The notes beneath the pieces were generated by a model, which saw nothing but the letters and a program-made list of their open reading frames with translations, was not told where the DNA came from and searched no databases. Positions 33,452 to 39,523 of a DNA stretch of 39,523 nt are shown here, piece by piece. The first letter of the stretch is position 1. Each line of letters begins with the position of its first letter. Origin of the DNA: Oscillospiraceae bacterium (lineage in GTDB: Bacteria; Bacillota; Clostridia; Oscillospirales; Ruminococcaceae); contig CAAGBS010000062.1 in NCBI GenBank assembly GCA_900768125.1, positions 1 to 39,523 on the forward strand, read 5' to 3'. The position numbers and the translations under genes are program-made.

Positions 33452-33980
33452 AATGTTTTTCGCGCGCAATGAGCAGGCGATAGCGGAAACTCAGACTAAA
33501 TACGGCAGGCTGTGCGCGAAGATAGCCTCCGGGATACTGAAACGCCCCGAGGACGCGGAGGAAGCGGTCAGCTCCAGCTATGTGAAGCTGTGGAACGCTA
33601 TCCCGCCCAAGCGCCCGCAATCGCTGTGCGGATATCTCTGCAGGATAGTCCGCAACACGGCGCTGAATATCTACGACAGCATGAAGCGCCGTTCATATGA
33701 GGAGCTTTACGGCGAACTTGCGGAGGTCATTCCCGACACCGAGGCGGTCGAGGAACGCGCCGACAGCCGGGAAATAACAAGGCACATCAATGATTATCTC
33801 CACGCCAGCAATAAGAAGAACCGCGATATTTTCACGGCGAGGTACTATTTCAACATGTCGGTCAGGGATATCGCAAACGGCATGGGTATGACTGAATCCG
33901 CAGTCAAGACCAGGCTTTCGCGCATTCGAGGCGACCTAAGGGTTTATCTCGCGAAGCACGATGTCGATGTCGATTCGTAA
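33429..33980 (+). CDS. ECF-type RNA polymerase sigma factor
   Basis: The 183-aa protein has sigma region 2 (KYGRLCAKIASGILKRPEDAEEAVSSSYVKLWNAIPPKRPQSLCGYLCRIVRNTALNIY) and region 4 with a helix-turn-helix (MSVRDIANGMGMTESAVKTRLSRIRGDLRVYL), with no region 1 or 3, as in ECF sigmas. Its start lies inside the 3' end of the upstream membrane protein gene (23 nt overlap, GGAGG before the ATG), so expression is coupled. Usually the sigma gene precedes the anti-sigma gene; here the order is reversed. Target genes cannot be known from this window except for its own likely promoter. Confidence 0.9.
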   Translation: MEDSLIVEMFFARNEQAIAETQTKYGRLCAKIASGILKRPEDAEEAVSSSYVKLWNAIPPKRPQSLCGYLCRIVRNTALNIYDSMKRRSYEELYGELAEVIPDTEAVEERADSREITRHINDYLHASNKKNRDIFTARYYFNMSVRDIANGMGMTESAVKTRLSRIRGDLRVYLAKHDVDVDS

Positions 33981-34028
33981 GAGCAACGGGTCATTCTGAA
34001 AAAAATCGGAAAAAGTTTCTCAGACCCC

Positions 34029-34057
34029 TTGACAAAGGGAAATGTATGTGTTATAAT
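34029..34057 (+). promoter_or_regulatory. Promoter of rplU
   Basis: Perfect TTGACA (34029-34034) and perfect TATAAT (34052-34057) are separated by 17 bp. It is the strongest sigma-A-type promoter in the window, as expected for a ribosomal protein operon. Confidence 0.92.
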
Positions 34058-34063
34058 GATTTT

Positions 34064-34165
34064 GCCGCATGTGCAGGGTGAGTTGTGTCCGTTCGCGGAA
34101 ACATCTCGTAAGCGCAGAAATGCAACCCCGACGCAGCGAGTCTGAATAAAAAGAGGTAATACACA
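34064..34165 (+). promoter_or_regulatory. Probable L21 leader
   Basis: The approximately 100-nt leader between promoter and rplU holds GCAGGGTGAGTTGTG and later ATGCAACCCC, which can pair, and a smaller GCGCAG region between them. Firmicutes rplU mRNAs carry the L21 leader, thought to bind ribosomal protein L21 for autoregulation; position and sequence pattern match, but no covariance model was run. Confidence 0.65.
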
Positions 34166-34471
34166 ATGTACGCAGTAATCGAAACAGGCGGAAAGCAGTA
34201 TCAGGTAAAAGAGGGCGACATCGTTTTCATCGAGAAGCTTGAAGCCGAGGGCGAGATCACATTCGACAAGGTTATCATGGTAGGCAAGGACGACGGCGTT
34301 AAGGTCGGCGCTCCCTATGTTGACGGAGCAAGCGTAAAGGCTACTCTGCTCAAGAACGGCAAGTCCAAGAAGATCACCGTTTTCACCTACAAGCCCAAGA
34401 AGAGCAGCAAGAGAAAGATGGGCCACAGACAGCCGTACAGCCAGGTAAGAATTGAAGCAATCAACGCATAA
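34166..34471 (+). CDS. rplU: 50S ribosomal protein L21
   Basis: The 101-aa protein has the full L21 signature: MYAVIETGGKQYQVKEGDIVFIEKL, VGAPYVDGASVKATLL and KITVFTYKPKKSSKRKMGHRQPYSQVRIEAI. It binds 23S rRNA in the large subunit. AGAGGTAAT precedes the ATG. It opens the conserved rplU-prp-rpmA set. Confidence 0.98.
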   Translation: MYAVIETGGKQYQVKEGDIVFIEKLEAEGEITFDKVIMVGKDDGVKVGAPYVDGASVKATLLKNGKSKKITVFTYKPKKSSKRKMGHRQPYSQVRIEAINA

Positions 34472-34781
34472 TCTTCGGATCGTGTTTGCCGGACGTAACG
34501 GCAGATTATACGGTTTTGTCGTGACCGGACACGCAGGCTACGGGGAAGCGGGCGAGGATATCGTTTGCTCCGCTGTAAGCTCTGCAGTTCAGCTCGTGTG
34601 CAACACCGTGACGGATTTCTTCCACGCTGACGCTGACGCGGCAGTCGGGGAGAACCGGATCGAATTGCGTCTGAATAGTTCTGACGACCCCAGCGAGAAG
34701 CTCCTGGAGGCGTTCCGTGACCACATGGAGTATATCCAGAGCCAGTATCCCGGGGTAAAGGTTGAGACCAGGGAAGCTTGA
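34452..34781 (+). CDS. prp: Ribosomal-processing cysteine protease Prp
   Basis: Prp removes the N-terminal peptide of ribosomal protein L27 in Firmicutes and relatives. The 109-aa protein has the catalytic signature GHAGYGEAGEDIVCSAVSSAVQ, with His27 and Cys39. No ATG suits the N terminus. The best start is TTG 34452, 20 nt inside rplU, with an AGGT about 5 nt upstream; a GTG at 34482 would cut off the first strand. It lies between rplU and rpmA, and its substrate gene is the next one. Confidence 0.92.
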   Translation: MKQSTHNLRIVFAGRNGRLYGFVVTGHAGYGEAGEDIVCSAVSSAVQLVCNTVTDFFHADADAAVGENRIELRLNSSDDPSEKLLEAFRDHMEYIQSQYPGVKVETREA

Positions 34782-34811
34782 CTTCCGAATGATAACAGGA
34801 GGAATATAACA

Positions 34812-35093
34812 ATGATTAGAATTGAGTTACAGTATTTCGCTCATAAAAAAGGTATGGGTTCTACCAAGAACGGCCGTGATTCTGAGTCCAAGAGACTTGG
34901 CGTTAAGCGCGCTGACATGCAGGTAGTTTCCGCAGGCAGCATTCTCGTTAGACAGAGAGGCACACATATCCACGCTGGCAACAACGTTGGCAAGGGTTCT
35001 GACGACACTCTGTTCGCTCTGATTGATGGAACTGTAAAGTTCGAGCGCCTCGGCAGAGATAAGAAGCAGGTTAGCGTTTACGCAGCTGACTAA
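34812..35093 (+). CDS. rpmA: 50S ribosomal protein L27 with Prp-cleavable leader
   Basis: The 93-aa protein is L27 with the Firmicutes N-terminal extension: MIRIELQYF followed by AHKKGMGSTKNGRDSESKRLGVKRADMQVV. Prp should cut after Phe9, exposing Ala-His-Lys-Lys-Gly, so the N terminus can reach the peptidyl transferase centre. The rest (GSILVRQRGTHIHAGNNVGKGSDDTLFALIDG) is standard. AGGAGG precedes the ATG. It ends the operon just before a terminator. Confidence 0.98.
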   Translation: MIRIELQYFAHKKGMGSTKNGRDSESKRLGVKRADMQVVSAGSILVRQRGTHIHAGNNVGKGSDDTLFALIDGTVKFERLGRDKKQVSVYAAD

Positions 35094-35116
35094 TTTCTGC
35101 AATCTCATTAATCAAC

Positions 35117-35148
35117 TAAGCCGGATTGCAAAGTCCGGCTTAATTTTT
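35117..35148 (+). terminator. Intrinsic terminator after rpmA
   Basis: TAAGCCGGA (35117-35125) pairs perfectly with TCCGGCTTA (35134-35142) across an 8-nt loop, followed by ATTTTTAT. It separates the L21-L27 operon from obgE. Confidence 0.9.
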
Positions 35149-35213
35149 ATCCGGAAGACGTATTTTTATTCCGGAGCGTGAAATAACAAGCAGAGGAAAG
35201 CGAGGCGGCATAG

Positions 35214-36488
35214 ATGTTTGTTGATAAGGTAGAAATATCCATCAAGGCAGGTAACGGCGGCAATGGAGCGGTGACTTTCCATCGTGAGAAATATGTCAAT
35301 GCCGGAGGCCCTGACGGCGGCGACGGCGGAAAAGGCAGCGATATCGTATTTGTCGCTGACGATAATCTTTCCACGCTGATAGATTTCAGATACAAGAGAA
35401 AATATATAGCTCCCGATGGTGAGCCCGGCGGTGCAAAGCGCTGCTCGGGAAAGTCCATGGAGCCGACCGTGATACGCGTCCCCCGCGGTACGATAGTCAA
35501 GGACGCGCATACCGGTAGAATAATGGCGGATATTTCGGACGATGAGCCTGTAGTTGTCGCTAAGGGCGGCAAGGGCGGCTGGGGAAATTCTCACTTCGCG
35601 ACCCCGACCCGCCAGATCCCGCGCTTTGCAAAGCCGGGATTCCCGGGCGAGGCATTCGATGTGGTGCTGGAGTTGAAGCTCCTCGCTGACGTTGGACTTG
35701 TCGGCTTCCCGAATGTCGGCAAATCCACGCTGATAAGCGTTGTCAGCGCCGCAAAGCCGAAGATAGCGAACTACCACTTCACGACCCTGACCCCCGTGCT
35801 CGGCGTTGTGAAGCGCGGTGAGCAGTCCTTCGTGATGGCGGATATCCCCGGACTTATTGAGGGCGCGAGCGAGGGAGTTGGTCTCGGTCATGCGTTCCTG
35901 CGGCATGTGGAGCGCTGCCGGCTTATTGTGCATGTTGTTGACGTGTCCGGCGTTGAGGGCAGAGATCCCCGCGATGACTTCGAAAAGATAAACCAGGAAC
36001 TTGCAAACTTCTCCGAAGATCTTGCGGAGCGCCCGCAGATAGTCGCAGCGAACAAATCCGATATGGCGACCGAGGAACAGATAGCGCAGTTCCGCGAGTT
36101 CATTGAGGAAAAGGGACTGCCGTTCTTCACGATATCAGCGGCTACCACCCAGGGCACCGACGCCCTGATGGACTGCGTAGCGGAGGAACTTTCCAAGCTT
36201 CCGCCGCCCAAGCGCTTTGAGGTCCAGCCTCTCACGATGGAGGAACTTCAGGCGATGGAGAACGAAAAGCACACATTCAAAGTCGAGAAGATCGATGATG
36301 TTTACGTTGTTGACGCGCCGTTCATGGCACCGATACTCAGTACCTGCAACATGGAGGATTACGAGAGCCTGCAGTACTTCCAGAGAGTGCTCCGCTCCAG
36401 CGGCATAATAGACGAGCTGGAACGTCAGGGCATTCAGGAGGACGACCTCGTTTCCATCTATGATTTCGAATTTAATTATGTGAGATAA
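35214..36488 (+). CDS. obgE: Obg family GTPase
   Basis: Obg GTPases act in 50S assembly, and in stress and sporulation control in several bacteria. The 424-aa protein has the glycine-rich Obg domain (1-155; GNGGNGAVTFHREKYVNAGGPDGGDGGKG), the G domain with G1 GFPNVGKS (164-171), G2 HFTTLTP, G3 DIPGL (210-214) and G4 NKSD, and the C-terminal OCT domain (about 345-424; KVEKIDDVYVVDAPFMAPIL...YFQRVLRSSGIIDELERQGIQEDDLVSIYDFEFNY). GAGGCGG precedes the ATG. Location just after rpmA is conserved across bacteria. Confidence 0.97.
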   Translation: MFVDKVEISIKAGNGGNGAVTFHREKYVNAGGPDGGDGGKGSDIVFVADDNLSTLIDFRYKRKYIAPDGEPGGAKRCSGKSMEPTVIRVPRGTIVKDAHTGRIMADISDDEPVVVAKGGKGGWGNSHFATPTRQIPRFAKPGFPGEAFDVVLELKLLADVGLVGFPNVGKSTLISVVSAAKPKIANYHFTTLTPVLGVVKRGEQSFVMADIPGLIEGASEGVGLGHAFLRHVERCRLIVHVVDVSGVEGRDPRDDFEKINQELANFSEDLAERPQIVAANKSDMATEEQIAQFREFIEEKGLPFFTISAATTQGTDALMDCVAEELSKLPPPKRFEVQPLTMEELQAMENEKHTFKVEKIDDVYVVDAPFMAPILSTCNMEDYESLQYFQRVLRSSGIIDELERQGIQEDDLVSIYDFEFNYVR

Positions 36489-36519
36489 CTGCGGGAAACT
36501 AAGTTTCCGAGGTATTGAA

Positions 36520-37215
36520 ATGAATCTTATCAGCGTATTGCTCAGGCAGCTTGACCGTTCCTCCCCGGGAAGCAATGAGACCGCCGCTCAGGTGCTCTCG
36601 ATGCTGAATATCCGCGCTCCGGAAAAGATACTGTTTTTCGGGGACGATATCTTCACGCCGCAGGCTATTTCGAAGAATCTGGGCGGGGAACTGCGCGCGG
36701 CGTTCACCGATGAATTTCGGGCGCAGCAGGGCTGCGAAGCGGGATTGGATTCCTGCTTTGTCCAGCAGTTTGAGCTTCCGGACGGGCAGTACGACCTGAT
36801 ATGGTACAACGGGATAGTTGAGTTTGACGGCGTGACCCAGCGGCTGGAACTGCTTCGCGATAAGCTGAAAAAGGGCGGCACGCTGGTTTATCGGACTGTA
36901 AGCTGGCTGACCGACCCGTCCCCGGATACGAAAGTCTTCTGCCAGCGCAGGTTCGGGCAGATACTCCCGCTGGATAAGACCCTTGTGCTCGCAAAGGAGC
37001 AGGGCTGGAAAGTTCAGGATTTCTATATCGCCCCCAAGTCCGACTGGCATGCCGGGTACTACGTCCCGCTCATCGAAGCGGCGGAAAAATACGCAGGTGT
37101 GCATAAAGAGGACAGTTCGGTGTCGCTCGGAATGAGCGAGCTGAGAAAGGAAGCGGGCATTTTTGACGCGCACTGCGAGGAATACAGCTGCGTGTACTAC
37201 ATACTGAAAGGTTGA
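36520..37215 (+). CDS. SAM-dependent methyltransferase-like protein
   Basis: The 231-aa protein has the alternating pattern of a class I methyltransferase: KILFFGDDIFTPQAISKNLGGELRAAFTDEF, DLIWYNGIVEFDGVTQRLELLRDKLKKGGTLVYRTVSWL and a late HAGYYVPLIEAAEKY. The glycine-rich AdoMet loop is replaced by FGDD rather than GxGxG, so substrate, or even activity, is uncertain. It follows obgE by 31 nt and is 4 nt before mrnC, so it is likely in the same operon. No gene symbol is justified. Confidence 0.65.
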   Translation: MNLISVLLRQLDRSSPGSNETAAQVLSMLNIRAPEKILFFGDDIFTPQAISKNLGGELRAAFTDEFRAQQGCEAGLDSCFVQQFELPDGQYDLIWYNGIVEFDGVTQRLELLRDKLKKGGTLVYRTVSWLTDPSPDTKVFCQRRFGQILPLDKTLVLAKEQGWKVQDFYIAPKSDWHAGYYVPLIEAAEKYAGVHKEDSSVSLGMSELRKEAGIFDAHCEEYSCVYYILKG

Positions 37216-37219
37216 TGAG

Positions 37220-37621
37220 ATGGCGTTAACAGTACTGACCGAGCATGAAGCGGGCAGCTACAGCCCGAATGTTCTCGCCTTTTACGGCGACTGCGTGTAT
37301 GAGCTTCTGGTTCGGCGCGAGGTCGTGCTGAGGGGCAATACGAACGCCGGAAGACTGCATGATATGGCAGTCGAGCAGGTGCGGGCTTCCTATCAGTCGA
37401 AGGCTGTGGACGTCATCGAGCCGCTGCTGACCGAGCGGGAAAGCGATATTCTCCGCCGCGGCAGAAACGCTGGGGGGATATCAGTACCGAAAAGCGCGAA
37501 GCCGTCAGAGTATCGCCGTGCGACCGCGCTTGAAACGCTGTTCGGATATCTGAGCCTTTCAGGGCAGGAGGAACGCATAGAGGAGCTGTTTAAAGCGATC
37601 TGCGAGGCTCTCCCGGTCTGA
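37220..37621 (+). CDS. mrnC: Mini-ribonuclease 3
   Basis: Mini-III is an RNase III catalytic domain without a dsRNA-binding domain, which matures 23S rRNA ends in B. subtilis. The 133-aa protein has YSPNVLAFYGDCVYELLVRREVV (the catalytic aspartate and glutamate are in FYGDCVYE), LHDMAVEQVRASYQSK, LRRGRNAG and YRRATALETLFGYLSLSGQEERIEELF. It follows the methyltransferase-like gene by 4 nt. Confidence 0.95.
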   Translation: MALTVLTEHEAGSYSPNVLAFYGDCVYELLVRREVVLRGNTNAGRLHDMAVEQVRASYQSKAVDVIEPLLTERESDILRRGRNAGGISVPKSAKPSEYRRATALETLFGYLSLSGQEERIEELFKAICEALPV

Positions 37622-37633
37622 ATCGGAGGTGTT

Positions 37634-38530
37634 ATGCCTATGACCAAAAAGGAAAAAACGGACATCCTGCACAGCATTCAGCGCTGGCTGTTGGATATCG
37701 TGATAATAATTGCGGGTTCCGGCGTGTACGCGCTGGGAGTGCACTGCTTCACCGCGCCGAACAACATCGCCCCCGGCGGCGTTACCGGTATCGCTACGAT
37801 TATCAGTTATGTTACCGGTGTGAATGTAGGTACGCTTATTGCGGCGATAAACGTGCCGCTTCTTGTCGCGGGATTTATCCTGCTGAACAAGCGCACGATG
37901 ATAAAAACGCTGATATCAGTCGCGGCGCTTTCGCTGATGACTGATTACCTGTTCAGGGACGTCCCGGTGTACATCGCCGATAACGGCGGGGGTATACTGG
38001 CTTCCATCTTCGGAGGTCTGCTGATGGGCGCGGGCATAGGCATAGTGTACGTCCGCGAGGGCACGACCGGCGGCACGGATATAGTCAACAAGATAATCAA
38101 TCGGTTCAAGCCGGAGATAAAGCTCGGGCAGATATCTTTCCTGGTGAACGCAGCGGTTGCGGTCAGCGGCTATATCGTTTACCGGAATCTGGACGTTGTG
38201 ATGTACGCGATAATCGCGGTGTTCGTTCAGGCGAAGATAATCGATGTGCTGGTTTACGGCGGGCTTGAGGGGAAGTTCCTGATGATCTTCTCGGAAAAGC
38301 CGGACGAGATAGCGGAAAGGCTGCTCAAACAGAAGCGCGGAGTCACCCTCCTGCACGGGGAGGGCGCGTATTCCGGCGAGGAAAAGCAGATAGTGTGCAT
38401 AGCAGTGCACAAGAATGAATATGTCAAGGTCAAGAGGATCGTGAAAGAAGTCGATCCGGACGCATTTGTGATAATTACCGGCGCGAGTGAGGTTCTGGGA
38501 AAGGGCTTCCAGAGGCTGGATCAAAACTAA
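37634..38530 (+). CDS. YitT family membrane protein
   Basis: The 298-aa protein has about five or six N-terminal membrane helices (VIIIAGSGVYALGVHCFTAPNNIAPGGVTGIATII, FGGLLMGAGIGIVYVREGTTGGTDIVNKII) and a C-terminal soluble DUF2179-type domain (from about 215: KFLMIFSEKPDEIAERLLKQKRGVTLLHGEGAYSGEEKQIVCIAV...). It belongs to the YitT/DUF161 family, widespread in Firmicutes, function unsettled, with a possible ligand-binding tail. GGAGGTG lies just before the ATG at 37634. It is 12 nt after mrnC. Confidence 0.92.
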   Translation: MPMTKKEKTDILHSIQRWLLDIVIIIAGSGVYALGVHCFTAPNNIAPGGVTGIATIISYVTGVNVGTLIAAINVPLLVAGFILLNKRTMIKTLISVAALSLMTDYLFRDVPVYIADNGGGILASIFGGLLMGAGIGIVYVREGTTGGTDIVNKIINRFKPEIKLGQISFLVNAAVAVSGYIVYRNLDVVMYAIIAVFVQAKIIDVLVYGGLEGKFLMIFSEKPDEIAERLLKQKRGVTLLHGEGAYSGEEKQIVCIAVHKNEYVKVKRIVKEVDPDAFVIITGASEVLGKGFQRLDQN

Positions 38531-38549
38531 TATTAAGGAGAATAAGGTT

Positions 38550-39302
38550 ATGTCAGGACATTCAAAATGGAGCACCATCAAGCGCAAGAAGGGCGAGAAG
38601 GACGGCGCAAGGGCAAAGGTATTCACCAAGATAAGCCGTGAGATCCTCGTGTGCATCAAGGAGACCGGCAGCGCCGACCCCGCGAATAACTCCAGACTCT
38701 TCACCCTGGTTCAGAAGGCAAAGAGCAACAATATCCCGAACGACAACATCGACAGACTGCTGAAAAAGGCTGCCGGCGGTGCTGAAAAGAACGACTATGA
38801 GGACTGCGTATACGAGGGCTACGGTCCGAACGGCGTTGCAGTTATCGTTGAGTGCCTCACCGACAACAGAAATCGCACCGCAGGCGAGATCCGCCACTAT
38901 TTCGATAAGTTCGGCGGCAACATGGGAGCTTCCGGCTGCGTATCCTTTATGTTCTCCCGCAAGGGAATCATCGTGCTCGACAACGAGGACGGCGATATCG
39001 ACGAGGACAAGGCAATGGAGGATATCCTTGAAGCGGGCGGCGATGATTTCAGCTTTGAGGACGGCGTAGTTGAGATAACCACCGACCCCTCCGCAGTAGC
39101 TTCCGTTGCAGAAGAGCTTGGCAAGAAGGGTTACAAGGTTATTTCCGCTGAGGAAGCGCAGGTGCCGTCTACATACACCACGCTAACCGACGAAGACCAA
39201 ATAAAGAAAATGGGACTGCTTCTCGAAGCGCTCGACGACAACGACGATGTGCAGAACGTATGGCACAATTGGGACGCTCCCGAGTCTGACGACGAGGACT
39301 GA
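38550..39302 (+). CDS. yebC: YebC/PmpR family protein
   Basis: The 250-aa protein starts MSGHSKWSTIKRKKGEKDGARAKVFTKISREI at 38550 (AAGGAG upstream), the standard YebC beginning. Later motifs are NIPNDNIDRLLKKAAGG, YEGYGPNGVAVIVECLTDNRNRTAGEIRHYFDKFGGNMGASGCVSFMF and LLEALDDNDDVQNVWHNW. YebC proteins were first described as transcription regulators, but recent work assigns some to translation, relieving stalls on polyproline; which applies here cannot be told by eye. Confidence 0.95.
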   Translation: MSGHSKWSTIKRKKGEKDGARAKVFTKISREILVCIKETGSADPANNSRLFTLVQKAKSNNIPNDNIDRLLKKAAGGAEKNDYEDCVYEGYGPNGVAVIVECLTDNRNRTAGEIRHYFDKFGGNMGASGCVSFMFSRKGIIVLDNEDGDIDEDKAMEDILEAGGDDFSFEDGVVEITTDPSAVASVAEELGKKGYKVISAEEAQVPSTYTTLTDEDQIKKMGLLLEALDDNDDVQNVWHNWDAPESDDED

Positions 39303-39350
39303 TACAGAGCCATTTGTGGCGATTTCGTGAGTTAGTGCTTTTGCGAGTGA

Positions 39351-39402
39351 TGACATACATTCCAAGAGCATTGACATACATTACCGCAACGATGACGTAC
39401 AT
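39351..39402. repeat. Three direct repeats with exact 21-bp spacing
   Basis: TGACATACAT occurs at 39351, again at 39372, and as TGACGTACAT at 39393, so each copy starts 21 bp after the previous one, two helical turns apart. TAAAAT at 39414-39419 follows. This is a typical operator geometry, but multiple internal repeats are also characteristic of insertion-sequence ends such as IS21-like elements. The 39303-39523 interval has no other convincing gene. Confidence 0.75.
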
Positions 39403-39403
39403 C

Positions 39404-39441
39404 AAAGGCGCTGTAAAATAACTCAACACCCAAGCCCGAGC
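39404..39441 (+). repeat. Short dispersed repeat, copy 2
   Basis: This segment holds AAAGGCGCTG, then AAAATAACTCAACA, then CCAAGCCCGAGC, and matches the minus strand at 561-599 with two substitutions and two one-base indels. Its last 11 bases are the left arm of an inverted repeat. Confidence 0.75.
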
Positions 39442-39467
39442 AACCATCCTATGGAAGCTCGGGCTTG
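39431..39467. repeat. 11-bp inverted repeat
   Basis: CAAGCCCGAGC (39431-39441) and GCTCGGGCTTG (39457-39467) are exact inverted copies with a 15-nt spacer. A strong hairpin is possible, but no T-run follows on either strand, so it does not look like an ordinary terminator. It may be part of the same mobile-element edge as the adjacent repeats. Confidence 0.7.
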
Positions 39468-39523
39468 CTGATGCTGCAAAAAAGAAGAATGAACCGAAAA
39501 AAGCGTATAACAAACAAGCCGGC

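Noticed and set aside
33985..34028. GGGTC...GACCC near the end of the sigma gene as a terminator
   Set aside because: Pairing is interrupted, the loop is long and A-rich, and no T-run follows.
19598..39321. CATTTGTGGCG shared by the hfq leader and the region after yebC
   Set aside because: An 11-base match is expected many times by chance in a window of this size, and the flanks do not match.
39489..39523. ATG at 39489 opening a frame to the window end (MNRKKRITNKP)
   Set aside because: Only 11 codons are visible, and there is no clear ribosome binding site; cannot be called without sequence beyond the edge.

Overview
The window reads as a chromosomal segment of a low-to-mid GC Firmicute of the class Clostridia, most likely of the Ruminococcus/Oscillospiraceae type. 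This is inferred from content: a T-box-controlled trp operon, a sepF-ylmH-divIVA-ileS-lspA-rluD division cluster, a split transketolase, rplU-prp-rpmA with a Prp-cleavable L27 leader peptide, mini-RNase III, YlbF and YitT proteins, and Shine-Dalgarno sites of the AGGAGG kind. Almost all of it is ordinary core genome, densely packed, with mobile-element traces only at the two edges and in one intergenic gap.

Layout. 1-600: a decayed IS256-family transposase with several frameshifts, next to a short repeat that recurs at the other end of the window. 607-7411 (minus strand): a complete tryptophan operon trpE-G-D-C-F-B-A, mostly with 4-8 nt overlaps, behind a sigma-A-type promoter and a tryptophan T-box leader with a clear terminator. 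7484-11708 (plus): prmA, a small membrane protein, recD2 and a comF-like gene. 11710-11968: a 259-bp MITE-like element whose right end supplies the -35 box of the miaB promoter. 12029-19429: miaB, a Cys-tailed YlbF protein, mutS, mutL, miaA, that is, mismatch repair interleaved with the two enzymes that modify tRNA A37. 19554-24026: hfq behind a hairpin-rich leader, then an HlyD-like membrane protein, yggS, sepF, ylmH and divIVA. 24085-29693: ileS, terminator, lspA, rluD, a Cof-type HAD phosphatase and a small anchored protein. 29784-31587: split transketolase. 31646-33980: an ECF sigma system with its membrane partner encoded first, behind an ECF-type promoter. 34029-39302: rplU (with leader), prp, rpmA, obgE, a methyltransferase-like protein, mrnC, a YitT protein and yebC. 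39303-39523: no clear gene; three 21-bp-spaced direct repeats, the shared repeat and an 11-bp inverted repeat, probably the edge of another mobile element.

How the genes work together. The trp operon is a self-contained pathway from chorismate to tryptophan whose leader senses uncharged tRNA-Trp. The mutS/mutL pair carries the endonuclease-type MutL motif of bacteria without MutH. MiaA prenylates A37 and MiaB then methylthiolates it. Prp removes the L27 leader peptide encoded one gene downstream. SepF, YlmH and DivIVA form a division block, and the HlyD-like protein and YggS sit in the same run.

No wholly new multi-gene system is evident. The parts least explained by known families are the hfq leader, the ECF membrane partner with a duplicated ectodomain, the MITE-promoter junction, the HlyD-like protein in the division run, and the repeats shared by both window ends.
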